Positions 1-7,621 of a DNA stretch of 64,000 bases are shown here, one piece after another. A program made the translations under genes and the position numbers. This stretch comes from Gryllotalpicola protaetiae (GTDB lineage: Bacteria; Actinomycetota; Actinomycetes; Actinomycetales; Microbacteriaceae), in NCBI RefSeq assembly GCF_003627055.1, contig NZ_CP032624.1, positions 2,604,001-2,668,000 of the forward strand, given 5' to 3'. The notes beneath the pieces were generated by a model, which worked only from the letters and a program-made list of their open reading frames with translations, was not told the origin of the DNA and did not search any database. Numbering within the stretch: the stretch's first letter is position 1; each line of letters starts with the position of its first letter.

Positions 1-876
1 GCTCGCCTTGAATGCGAGCAGGTGGGTCGAGGCGCACGCGATCTGAAGGTGCACGTCGGGCGGTCCGGCGGAGTTCGACATGCTCACGCACACCTGGTAG
101 GTCCCGGCGATGTTCCGCGTCGCGTCTCCTGGAAGGGTCACGCTGAAGTTCCGTGCGGGCTGCTGCGGCGCGTCGGCGCGAACCGTTGTCGTGTTGAAGC
201 CGAAGTCGGGTTCCGTGATCGGCGCGCTGCCGTCGTCCGGGATGATCGTCAAGGTCGCGTCACCGATGTAGGGACCCTCGTGCGTTCCGGTGGAGTCTGT
301 GATCATGCCCAGGAGCCCGTAGTTCGAGGCAGCCCACCCCGTGAGGACGAATCCCGGCCCAGCCGGGTTCGGCCCGAATTGGTCGATCGCTCCGGTGAAC
401 ACCTCGTCTGGCACTGTGAGAGACCGGCATCCGAGCGGTTTCTCGAAGTACTTGTCGTGGTCTGGTCCGAAGTACGAGGTGACCAACGAGCCCACCGATA
501 GACAGAACGTGTAGGTCCCCGGCCCAGGGAGCCCCCACACCCAGGAGAAGCCATGATCCGGCCCTGCAGCCGGGTAGGCAGCGGCCACATCGGGACGCGG
601 GTCGCTCACGTGGTAGTACTCGGTCGAATGGTCGCGGGTCTGGCTTCCGTCCGACCAGGTGAGGTCGATGAAGCTGTTCGCCGCCTGCGGTGCGTTGAGG
701 TCGATGGCCCAGCCAGAGAGCACAACGCCTTCGCCTGCCACGAATGCCGCGCTGTCGAACGCGCCGACGAGGTCTGCGCCGGCCGTCTCGTCGGCCGCTG
801 CGCGTGTCGGCGCCACGAGCGCGATCGCGACCGCGACGGCGGTCAGCGCGGCCGCGAGCCCGGTCGATCTGATCAC
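1..876 (-). CDS. Secreted protein with GW-type repeats, partial at the window edge
   Basis: This frame runs open for 292 codons from a GTG at 876 to base 1, so the C-terminus lies outside the window. An AGGGGG ribosome site precedes the GTG by six bases. Residues 1 to about 28 form a signal peptide (hydrophobic core, then TRAAA before DE). Two related segments follow, each with a Gly-Trp core: FVAGEGVVLSGWAIDLN (Trp56) and GPGFVLTGWAASNYG (Trp181). They resemble the GWAIDP-type repeats seen in secreted actinobacterial wall proteins, though divergent. It follows two polymerase-like membrane proteins on the same strand, which suggests an envelope or extracellular-glycan role. No catalytic motif is visible and the function is unknown. 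Confidence 0.72.
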   Translation of the reverse strand, partial: MIRSTGLAAALTAVAVAIALVAPTRAAADETAGADLVGAFDSAAFVAGEGVVLSGWAIDLNAPQAANSFIDLTWSDGSQTRDHSTEYYHVSDPRPDVAAAYPAAGPDHGFSWVWGLPGPGTYTFCLSVGSLVTSYFGPDHDKYFEKPLGCRSLTVPDEVFTGAIDQFGPNPAGPGFVLTGWAASNYGLLGMITDSTGTHEGPYIGDATLTIIPDDGSAPITEPDFGFNTTTVRADAPQQPARNFSVTLPGDATRNIAGTYQVCVSMSNSAGPPDVHLQIACASTHLLAFKAS

Positions 877-940
877 TGCACACCCCCTGCGTGCAGCACG
901 TGCTGCTCAGTCGTCAGAGTGGCAGAAAACAACGATCAGG

Positions 941-967
941 GCGCGGCCCCCTTACAGGGGGCCGCGC
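941..967 (-). terminator. Perfect hairpin at the end of the ligase-like operon
   Basis: An 11-bp perfect inverted repeat (GCGCGGCCCCC and its complement) encloses a five-base loop. The loop contains the TAA stop of the 952-2262 gene. On the minus strand a moderately T-rich stretch (GTTGTTTTC) follows about ten bases later. This fits an intrinsic terminator that overlaps the stop codon. Confidence 0.65.
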
Positions 968-2262
968 GTGGGCAGCGACGGCCCGGGCACAGCACTCCGC
1001 CAGCTCATGTTCTGGGATGCGTTCACCGTGCAGATCACGAGTAGAACCCACCCATAGTCGACAAGCGCGACCGACTCGGTCGCCGACGTCGCGAGCAACG
1101 CGAGCAGCACCAGCGGCGTCCAGGTGTGGATGACGGACCGCTTGTTCGAGGCCACCAGCCACGACCGCCCGAGCGCCAGCACCACGAGCACCCCGAACAC
1201 GAGCACGCCCACCCAGCCGAGCTGCAGCAGCACGTCGAGATAGGCGTTGAGGCCGTTCGACTGCGGCGTGCTCGCATACGCGTTGATCAGCGAGAACGGG
1301 AACTCGTCGCCGCGCCAGATGCCCGTCCAGCCCCACCCGACGAGCGGGTTCTGCCTGCTGAAATCCCAGATCTGGATCCACAGCGCGTGCCGCACGTTGA
1401 GCATGCTGCGCGCGTCGAGCAGCCCGATGATCGGGTCGCGCAGCACCCAGGCCGCCGCCGCCGCGACCGCTGACACGACGGCCAGCGTCACCTGCACAGA
1501 GAACCGCCGCCGCTCGTCCCTGATGCTGCGGAGCAGCGTGAGGAAGAGCGCCGCGACGACGACCAGGGCGATCACCGCGACGGCGACCGGCGATCGCGAC
1601 AACGCAAGGCTGATCGCGGCGAGAGGCAGAGACAGCGCCGCCCGGCCACGGGTCACCGACCGCGTCCGCCACTCCACGAAGAACGTCACCAACGCGATCA
1701 CCGAGATCAGCGCCAGCGCGTTGCGGCTCCCGAAGATGCCCTGGATCGGCCCGAAGTGCGCGATCGTTCCGCTCACTCCGAGGTAGTGCACGGTCTCCGA
1801 CGCGACGAGGCCGCTGAACACCTCGAGCGCCAGCGAGCCTGCGAGCAGGAACCGCAGCACGTCGCCGACCACGCGCACGACCTGGATCGTGTCACGCACC
1901 ATCGCGAGATAGATCGCGAGATAGGCCCACGCCAACTGGTACAGCGACGAGGCGATCGTGGTCGCGGGGTTCTCGCTCCAGAACACGCTGATCGTGCACC
2001 AGCCGACGAAGACGATCAGCGAGATCGGCAGCAGTCCATGCGAGTCGTGCCGGCCGCGGCGTGCGACGAATGACACGGTCGCGAGCACGACCATGGTGGT
2101 GAGCGCGCCGACCAGGCCCGGCCACCCCACGACCCTCAGGATCGCGAAGGTCGAGAACGCCGCCCCGACGATCACGAGCGACAGCGAGTTCGCGAACCGC
2201 CCCGAGCCGAAGAAGTTGCGCAGCGGCTCCTCGAACGCCCGCCAGCCGCCCCCACGGCTCAC
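952..2262 (-). CDS. O-antigen ligase/polymerase-family membrane protein (second of two)
   Basis: A 436-residue integral membrane protein with many hydrophobic helices and a large hydrophilic loop that includes the segment NPLVGWGWTGIWRGDEFP, the arrangement of the Wzy/WaaL (PF04932-like) superfamily. These enzymes join or polymerise lipid-linked glycans at the outer face of the membrane. I chose the GTG at 2262 because it overlaps the upstream stop (GTGA), which implies translational coupling. The longer upstream frame reads as arginine-rich antisense-style sequence and lies inside the upstream gene. It is paralogous to that gene. The acceptor is unknown. Confidence 0.75.
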   Translation of the reverse strand: MSRGGGWRAFEEPLRNFFGSGRFANSLSLVIVGAAFSTFAILRVVGWPGLVGALTTMVVLATVSFVARRGRHDSHGLLPISLIVFVGWCTISVFWSENPATTIASSLYQLAWAYLAIYLAMVRDTIQVVRVVGDVLRFLLAGSLALEVFSGLVASETVHYLGVSGTIAHFGPIQGIFGSRNALALISVIALVTFFVEWRTRSVTRGRAALSLPLAAISLALSRSPVAVAVIALVVVAALFLTLLRSIRDERRRFSVQVTLAVVSAVAAAAAWVLRDPIIGLLDARSMLNVRHALWIQIWDFSRQNPLVGWGWTGIWRGDEFPFSLINAYASTPQSNGLNAYLDVLLQLGWVGVLVFGVLVVLALGRSWLVASNKRSVIHTWTPLVLLALLATSATESVALVDYGWVLLVICTVNASQNMSWRSAVPGPSLPTRGPL

Positions 2263-3584
2263 GGGCGGCTCGCCTTCGTCGTCACCGACCACACCACGAG
2301 CAGAGCCCACCCGCTCTCGAGCAGCAGCCGGCTCTCGGCCAGCGACTGCACCAGCTGCGCGGCGAACACGAGCAGGGGCAGCAGCGTGACAGCGGTGAAC
2401 GGATGCCTGCCAGAGGCATCCAGCATCGGCCGGTCGACGGCCATGAACCACGCGCGACCGAGGGTCGTCACGGCGAGCAGCGCGAAGACGACGACGCCGA
2501 CGATGCCGAGCTGCAGCCAGACATCCAGCCACGCGTTATGCGCCTGCAGGTACTGCACACCGTGCCGCACAGCGAGTCCGTCGAACGGCTTCGCCCACGG
2601 CACCCAGTAGCCGAGCCAGCCCCAGCCGAACACGGGGTGCTGCTGTGCGAGCGGGATCACCGCGTTCCAGATGTCGGTGCGGCCGGTCAGCGTCGGCGAC
2701 TTGCCGAACAGGGCCGTGAACTCATGCCATGCGGTCAGTGCGCCGCCGACGACTACGACGAGCAGCAGCAGCGCGCTGAGGTAGAGCGGCCCCCGGCCTT
2801 TCTGAGAACGCGCGCGCGCCCACAGCGCGAAGCCGAGCACCACGGCGGTCGCGGCAGTCGCGACGAGCACGGTCGCCGAGCGGGTGAGGGCGAGCTCGAC
2901 CGCGGCGAGCACGATCCAGAACCAGCCCCAGAACGGCCGCGAGATGCGGTCGGCCCGCTGCAGCGAGAAGACGATCAGGCCGATGAGCGCGCACATGGCG
3001 AGCAGGTCGGCGTTGCCGACGATGCCCTGGATCGGGCCGCCGTGCAGCAGATCGTTGCGGCTCCAGTAGAACGCGCCGGGCACCTTGCCCGTGTAGTCGA
3101 CACCCGCGACGCGCATGAGCGGCAGGATCGGATGCCGCACGAACAGCGCGACGACCAGCTCGAACAGCAGCGACAGTCCCAGCACCCAGCGCAGCGCACT
3201 GCTCAGCACCTTGACGAGCAGCCGCTGGTTCAGGATCAGCGCGGGCGCGAGGCCCGCGACGCCGGCCGCGAGCAGGGCGGCGACGCCGAGCGTCACATCG
3301 ACGTGCCCGCCGGGGCCGCTCACGCCCTCGTAGCGCGCCCAGGCGATCGACGCGATCGCGAGCGCCACGAACAGCAGCAGCATCTTCGGCCACTTGCGAA
3401 AAGTCAGCTGCGGGCGGGCGATGAAGATCCAGACCACGTTGGCGATCGCGAGCACGCCCGCCAGCGCGAGATAGGCGGGCCAGCCGATCAGATTGCGCCA
3501 GAAATCACCGGCGAACACGGTGAAGAACGACAGAGTCGCGAGGATGCCTGCAGCGGGGTGCAGCCGCGCGACCGGGTTCGTCAT
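2259..3584 (-). CDS. O-antigen ligase/polymerase-family membrane protein (first of two)
   Basis: A 441-residue polytopic membrane protein of the same Wzy/WaaL-like type as its downstream neighbour. It carries the matching loop segment HPVFGWGWLGYWVPW and about ten or more predicted helices. The ATG at 3584 has no ribosome site but lies seven bases after a TACCCT -10 hexamer, so the transcript is probably leaderless. The last four bases overlap the start of the next gene. Two adjacent paralogues may act on different acceptors or do separate polymerisation and ligation steps; this is inference. Confidence 0.75.
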   Translation of the reverse strand: MTNPVARLHPAAGILATLSFFTVFAGDFWRNLIGWPAYLALAGVLAIANVVWIFIARPQLTFRKWPKMLLLFVALAIASIAWARYEGVSGPGGHVDVTLGVAALLAAGVAGLAPALILNQRLLVKVLSSALRWVLGLSLLFELVVALFVRHPILPLMRVAGVDYTGKVPGAFYWSRNDLLHGGPIQGIVGNADLLAMCALIGLIVFSLQRADRISRPFWGWFWIVLAAVELALTRSATVLVATAATAVVLGFALWARARSQKGRGPLYLSALLLLVVVVGGALTAWHEFTALFGKSPTLTGRTDIWNAVIPLAQQHPVFGWGWLGYWVPWAKPFDGLAVRHGVQYLQAHNAWLDVWLQLGIVGVVVFALLAVTTLGRAWFMAVDRPMLDASGRHPFTAVTLLPLLVFAAQLVQSLAESRLLLESGWALLVVWSVTTKASRP

Positions 3585-3591
3585 GCGTCCA

Positions 3592-3597
3592 AGGGTA
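3592..3597 (-). promoter_or_regulatory. Leaderless -10 element for the ligase-like operon
   Basis: TACCCT on the minus strand, seven bases before the ATG at 3584. No Shine-Dalgarno sequence lies between them. Confidence 0.5.
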
Positions 3598-3668
3598 TCG
3601 GCGGGCCGTCTGCCGATGGCCGAGGAGCTGCGCGAAGTGCCGAGACCCATCGAAGGGAGGTCGAATGG

Positions 3669-3674
3669 TAGCGT
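3669..3674 (+). promoter_or_regulatory. Leaderless -10 element for vapBC
   Basis: TAGCGT, six bases before the antitoxin ATG at 3681, with no ribosome site between. The same hexamer precedes guaB1 and the gene at 31469. Confidence 0.55.
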
Positions 3675-3680
3675 TTTGCC

Positions 3681-3926
3681 ATGCTTGCTACCATCGACTC
3701 TGCCGGCCGGCTCGTTGTGCCGAAGGCCGTGCGTGACGCGATGGGGCTGACCCCGGGCGTTGCGGTCGACGTGTCGTTCACCGACGGCCGCATCGAGATC
3801 GAGTTCGCTCCCCTGGAGGTTTCGGTGGAGTCCCGCGATGGTCTCCCGGTGATCGTGCCGCGAGGCGACGTGGCGGGGCTGAGCGACGAGGCCGTTCGCG
3901 CGACGCTCGAGTCGACGCGGCGATGA
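3681..3926 (+). CDS. vapB: VapB-type antitoxin, AbrB/SpoVT fold
   Basis: An 81-residue protein whose first 45 residues form a SpoVT-AbrB/MazE-like swapped-hairpin DNA-binding domain (TIDSAGRLVVPKAVRDAMGL, then GVAVDVSF). The C-terminal half is the usual toxin-binding tail. It should neutralise the adjacent PIN toxin and repress the shared promoter. The stop overlaps the toxin ATG (ATGA), typical of coupled pairs. It is the only toxin-antitoxin pair seen in the window and sits between ordinary chromosomal genes with no mobile element beside it. Confidence 0.85.
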   Translation: MLATIDSAGRLVVPKAVRDAMGLTPGVAVDVSFTDGRIEIEFAPLEVSVESRDGLPVIVPRGDVAGLSDEAVRATLESTRR

Positions 3927-4324
3927 CGTCGACCTGTGACACGAGCGTGCTGATTCCGGCGCTGCTGCCCTGGCACGTGGCCCACGTCGCGGCCCGCGAG
4001 GCCGTTTCCGCCGTGACCTCGGTGCCGGCGCATGTTCTCGTCGAGAGCTTCAGTGTGCTGACACGGCTGCCCGTCGGGCACCGTATCAGCGCGGCTTCAG
4101 CCGCCGAAGCCCTTGACCGCCTCGCGTGGACGGCGGTGTCATTGCCCCCACCCGCCCACCGCGAGCTCATTCGCCGGGCCTCCGAAGCCGGAGTCTCGGG
4201 CGGGGCGATCTACGACGGGCTCATCGGTGCGACGGCACAGCACCATGGGCTGCGCCTGCTGACGCGAGATGCCCGCGCCAGACGCACCTACGACGCGCTC
4301 AGCGTCGGCTACACCCTCGTGTGA
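3923..4324 (+). CDS. vapC: VapC-type toxin, PIN-domain ribonuclease
   Basis: A 133-residue PIN-domain protein. The acidic metal-binding set is complete: Asp6 (CDTSVLI), Glu41 (VLVES), Asp98 (AIYDGLIGATA) and Asp116 (LLTRDARA). VapC toxins are Mg-dependent endoribonucleases that usually cut tRNA or rRNA when the antitoxin is degraded; the target here cannot be read from sequence. It is translationally coupled to the antitoxin by a 4-base overlap. With all catalytic residues present it is probably active. Confidence 0.88.
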   Translation: MTSTCDTSVLIPALLPWHVAHVAAREAVSAVTSVPAHVLVESFSVLTRLPVGHRISAASAAEALDRLAWTAVSLPPPAHRELIRRASEAGVSGGAIYDGLIGATAQHHGLRLLTRDARARRTYDALSVGYTLV

Positions 4325-4370
4325 TGGGCTGCAATCGGCGCGGTGGGAATCCTGGCGTCCAGGCTCAGGA

Positions 4371-5585
4371 CTATACGAACGCGGCCTCGCCCGTGATCGC
4401 GCGGCCCACGATCAGGGTGTTCATCTCGCGGGTGCCCTCGTAGGAGTAGATCGCCTCGGCGTCCGCGAAGAAGCGGGCCACGTCGTTGTCGAGCACGATG
4501 CCGTTGCCGCCCATGGACTCGCGGCACCAGGCGACGCTCTCGCGCATGCGGGCGGTGGCGAACGCCTTCGCGAGGGCCGAGTGCTCGTCGCGCTGCACGC
4601 CCGCGTCAAGCATCCGCGACACCTGCACCACCAGTGCGAGAGACGCCGTGATGTTGCCGAGCGACTTGACGAGCAGGTCCTGCACGAGCTGGTGCGCGGC
4701 GATCGGCTTGCCGAACTGCATGCGCTCCTTCGCGTAGGCGACCGCTGCTTCATAAGCGCCGACCGCGATGCCGACGGCGCACCAGGCGACCTCGGCGCGG
4801 GTCTGCCGCAGCACCTTCGCGGTGTCGCGGAAGGAGTTCGCGTTCACGAGCTTGTTCGCGTCGGGCACGATGACGTCGGTGAGCGTGATGTCGGCGTTCT
4901 GCACGATGCGCAGCGCCGTCTTGTTCTCGATCTTGGTGGCGACGAAGCCGGGGGTGTCGTTCGGCACGATGAATCCCTTGACCTGCTTGTCTGCCTCGTC
5001 CTTCGCCCAGATCACGGTGATGTCGCCGAACGTCGCGTTGCCGATCCATCGCTTCGAGCCGTTGAGCACCCAATGGCCGCCGTCGGGGCCGTCCTCGTGC
5101 CGGGCGGTCGTGCGCAGGCCCTGCGCGGAGTCGGAGCCCGAGAGCGGCTCGGTGAGGCCGAAGGAGCCGATGATCTCGCCGGAGGCGAGCTTCGGCAGCC
5201 AGTATGCGCGCTGTTCGGCGCTGCCGCAGAGAGAGACGGAACCGGCGGCGAGCCCGTTCTGCACGCCGACGTAGGTGGCGACGGAGGCGTCGACGCGCGC
5301 CAGCTCGAGGGCGGCGAAGCCGCGGAAGACGGCGGAGTTGGGGAACGGCTTCGTCTCGTCCCACGCGAAGGCGGCGACGCCGAGCTCGTGCAGTCCGGGG
5401 ATGATCTCGAACGGGAAGGCCGCCTTCTCCCAGTTCTCGGTGATGAGCGGCTTGACCTCGGCGGCGAGGTGCGCCCGGATTCGTGCGAGGGCGGCTTTCT
5501 CCGCATCCGTCAGCTCGTTGGCGAATCCATAGAAGTCCGCGGCGAGCGGCTCGAAGACGGTGGCGGGTGCGGTTTCGACGGTCAT
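4371..5585 (-). CDS. Acyl-CoA dehydrogenase, glutaryl-CoA dehydrogenase-like
   Basis: A 404-residue FAD enzyme with the full acyl-CoA dehydrogenase layout: N-terminal helical domain, middle beta domain with FGLTEPLSGSD and NGSKRWIGNA, and C-terminal helical domain. The catalytic base is Glu383 in YSYEGTREMN, the position used by glutaryl-CoA dehydrogenases, and the end (EMNTLIVGRAITG) also fits that subfamily. The ATG at 5585 follows a GGAG ribosome site by ten bases; an upstream in-frame GTG at 5618 has none. No electron-transfer flavoprotein or other beta-oxidation gene is adjacent, so the substrate is uncertain. Confidence 0.88.
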   Translation of the reverse strand: MTVETAPATVFEPLAADFYGFANELTDAEKAALARIRAHLAAEVKPLITENWEKAAFPFEIIPGLHELGVAAFAWDETKPFPNSAVFRGFAALELARVDASVATYVGVQNGLAAGSVSLCGSAEQRAYWLPKLASGEIIGSFGLTEPLSGSDSAQGLRTTARHEDGPDGGHWVLNGSKRWIGNATFGDITVIWAKDEADKQVKGFIVPNDTPGFVATKIENKTALRIVQNADITLTDVIVPDANKLVNANSFRDTAKVLRQTRAEVAWCAVGIAVGAYEAAVAYAKERMQFGKPIAAHQLVQDLLVKSLGNITASLALVVQVSRMLDAGVQRDEHSALAKAFATARMRESVAWCRESMGGNGIVLDNDVARFFADAEAIYSYEGTREMNTLIVGRAITGEAAFV

Positions 5586-5698
5586 GTCCGGTGAGCTCCA
5601 TTGCTGCTGGGTGGTCACAGCAAACGCTACGGGCGGGGCTGGACAGGTCGGTAGCCTGGTGTGGCTTTGCTGACGTGATGACGCGAGGAGCGCCCCGG

Positions 5699-6991
5699 AT
5701 GTTTGTGCGGATCGACAACACCCCCCGTGACTACGCCTGGGGCTCGCTGACCGCGATCGCCCGGCTGCTCGGCCGCGCGCCGTCCGGCGACCCGGAGGCC
5801 GAGCTGTGGCTCGGCGCGCATGCCGGCTCGCCCGCGCGCATCGAGGGCGGCTCGCCCGCGCCCGACCTCGCGGCGTGGATCGCGGCGGACCCCCAATCGG
5901 CGCTCGGCCCCGAGCTGGTCGCCGCAGACCAGGCGGCGGGCGTCGCGCCCCACCTGCCCTACCTGCTCAAGGTTCTCGCCGCCGGCGCGCCGCTCTCGCT
6001 GCAGGCGCACCCGTCGCCCGCGCAGGCGGCCGAGGGCTTCGCCCGCGAGAACGCGGCCGGTGTGCCCGTCGACGCCGCGCATCGCAACTACAAGGACCCG
6101 TTCCACAAGCCCGAGATGCTGTTCGCGCTCTCCGATGCGTTCCACGCCCTGTGCGGATTCCGCAGCCGCGCAGCCGTCGCGAGCGATCTCGTGCGGCTGA
6201 TCGGCGCGGCCCGCGGCGCCGACGCGCCGGCGGCGCGACTTGCCGAGTTCGGCGACCGGCTCTCAGCTGCGCCCGACGACGGCGCGGCTTTGCGCGACGC
6301 GGTGACCTGGCTGCTGACCGGCGGGGGAGAGGTCGCCGAGCTCGTGGCAGAGACCGTGCGCGCCGCGCGCCTCGTGCTCGCCGAATGCGGTTCGGACGAC
6401 TTCGAGAGCGTCGACGCGCTCGACCCCGCCCTGCTGCCGTTCGAGACGGTCATCACCCTGAGCGATGCGTACCCGGGCGAGGCCGGCATCGTGATCTCGC
6501 TGCTGCTCAACCGAGTCCGCCTCGTGCGGGGCCAGGCGCTCTACATGCCGGCGGGGAACATCCACATGTATCTCGCCGGCCTCGGCATCGAGCTCATGGC
6601 CGCGAGCGACAACGTGCTGCGCGGCGGCTTCACTCCCAAGCACATCGACGTGCCCGAACTCGCGCGCGTGCTCGACTTCACGCCCCTGCCCGCGCCGCTG
6701 CTCGACGCGGTCGAGCTCGCCCCGGGCGTCGAAGTGTTCCGGCCGGACGTGCCCGACTTCGCACTGGTGCACGCGACGGTGGGCACAGAGACGGATGCCG
6801 TGAGGCTCCGTCCCGGCGCACCGGCGATCGCCCTCGCGACGGAAGGCACGCTGGAACTCGCCGGTCAGGCCGGCGGTCTCTCGCTCGCCCGCGGCCAAGC
6901 GGTCTACATCACGCCTGATGAGCAGGAGCTCACGGTGCGCGGAGCGGGAGAGCTGTTCCTCGCGACGACGGGGGTCGCGTTCGGCGCATAG
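5699..6991 (+). CDS. manA: Mannose-6-phosphate isomerase, class I
   Basis: A 430-residue type I phosphomannose isomerase that interconverts fructose-6-phosphate and mannose-6-phosphate, feeding GDP-mannose and cell-envelope mannosylation. The zinc site is visible: Gln102 and His104 in LQAHPS, the Glu of HKPEMLFAL, and His289 in GNIHMYL. The active-site segment GGFTPKHID follows. GAGGAG sits nine bases before the ATG at 5699. In many actinobacteria manA lies near a phosphomannomutase (manB) and ahcY in this block; neither is in this window. Confidence 0.93.
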   Translation: MFVRIDNTPRDYAWGSLTAIARLLGRAPSGDPEAELWLGAHAGSPARIEGGSPAPDLAAWIAADPQSALGPELVAADQAAGVAPHLPYLLKVLAAGAPLSLQAHPSPAQAAEGFARENAAGVPVDAAHRNYKDPFHKPEMLFALSDAFHALCGFRSRAAVASDLVRLIGAARGADAPAARLAEFGDRLSAAPDDGAALRDAVTWLLTGGGEVAELVAETVRAARLVLAECGSDDFESVDALDPALLPFETVITLSDAYPGEAGIVISLLLNRVRLVRGQALYMPAGNIHMYLAGLGIELMAASDNVLRGGFTPKHIDVPELARVLDFTPLPAPLLDAVELAPGVEVFRPDVPDFALVHATVGTETDAVRLRPGAPAIALATEGTLELAGQAGGLSLARGQAVYITPDEQELTVRGAGELFLATTGVAFGA

Positions 6992-7100
6992 CCGCCCGGC
7001 CCGCCTGCCGACTCGTCTACCCCCGCGCGGGTGCGACCGATTCGGGTGTGACGCCCATTGGGGGGTGGACATCGTTTGGCGTCAATTCGATTAATTTCGC

Positions 7101-7112
7101 GACACGCGACAC
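7101..7112 (+). promoter_or_regulatory. Paired GACAC motifs upstream of whiB2
   Basis: Two GACAC words (7101-7105 and 7108-7112) lie seven bases apart. GACAC is the core recognised by WhiA, the partner of WhiB2-type proteins in Streptomyces. A regulatory role here is inference. Confidence 0.3.
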
Positions 7113-7156
7113 GCCCGGGCCACGCGAGCGATCTGTCTGCCTTTACGATTCGCGAC

Positions 7157-7187
7157 TTGACGCGGAGCGAATTACACGGGTGTAATT
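7157..7187 (+). promoter_or_regulatory. Candidate whiB2 promoter with overlapping operator palindrome
   Basis: TTGACG at 7157 could be a -35. A perfect palindrome AATTACACGGGTGTAATT (7170-7187) overlaps the matching -10 position (TGTAAT, 7181-7186). The rest of the 247-base gap from 6992 to 7238 is less GC-rich than its surroundings and contains no gene. Confidence 0.45.
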
Positions 7188-7238
7188 GGTCAAGCGCCGG
7201 ACGGGCGCGACCGGCAGCAGGTGGGGAAAGGGAGACCG

Positions 7239-7562
7239 ATGACTGACGCTTATCGCTCCGCAGTGCCGGACGACTGGTTTGTCGATCCTGTACGACTGGG
7301 GGTGCCCGGCGTCCGCCGAGCCGACGTCGATGAAGACGAGAACGCCCTCGCCTGGCAGTCCGACGCGCTGTGCGCGCAGACCGACCCCGAAGCGTTCTTC
7401 CCGGAGAAGGGCGGCTCGACCCGAGACGCCAAGAAGATCTGCACCTCGTGCGAGGTGCGCGCGCAGTGCCTCGAATACGCGCTGCAGAACGACGAGCGTT
7501 TCGGCATCTGGGGCGGCCTCTCCGAGCGCGAACGCCGCAAGCTGCGCCGACGGGCTGGTTGA
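7239..7562 (+). CDS. whiB2: WhiB2/WhmD-type iron-sulfur transcription factor
   Basis: A 107-residue WhiB-family protein. The four cluster-binding cysteines are Cys45, Cys68, Cys71 and Cys77, followed by the GIWGGL turn and the basic tail ERERRKLRRRAG. The LAWQSDALCAQTDPEAFFPEKGGST segment and the neighbours (manA, DUF3499) match the WhiB2/WhmD branch, which with WhiA controls septation and cell division. The ATG at 7239 follows an AAGGGAG site; an earlier in-frame GTG at 7221 is less likely. The upstream gap contains two GACAC words and an 18-base palindrome. Confidence 0.9.
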   Translation: MTDAYRSAVPDDWFVDPVRLGVPGVRRADVDEDENALAWQSDALCAQTDPEAFFPEKGGSTRDAKKICTSCEVRAQCLEYALQNDERFGIWGGLSERERRKLRRRAG

Positions 7563-7608
7563 TTTCGCGGCGGCGCGAGTCGCTCCCGGGGTGAGGCTCT
7601 CGGCTACC

Positions 7609-7614
7609 TAGGCT
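7609..7614 (+). promoter_or_regulatory. Leaderless -10 element for the GT2 membrane protein
   Basis: TAGGCT, seven bases before the ATG at 7622, with no ribosome site between. Confidence 0.5.
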
Positions 7615-7621
7615 GACCGCG

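Noticed and set aside
2263-2532. A 90-residue N-terminal extension of the second ligase-like protein
   Set aside because: It lies within the upstream gene, is Arg/Ala-rich, and the GTGA overlap at 2262 gives a natural coupled start.
3681-4324. Genomic island around vapBC
   Set aside because: Base composition matches the neighbours, and there is no integrase, tRNA or direct repeat. It looks like a resident toxin-antitoxin pair.
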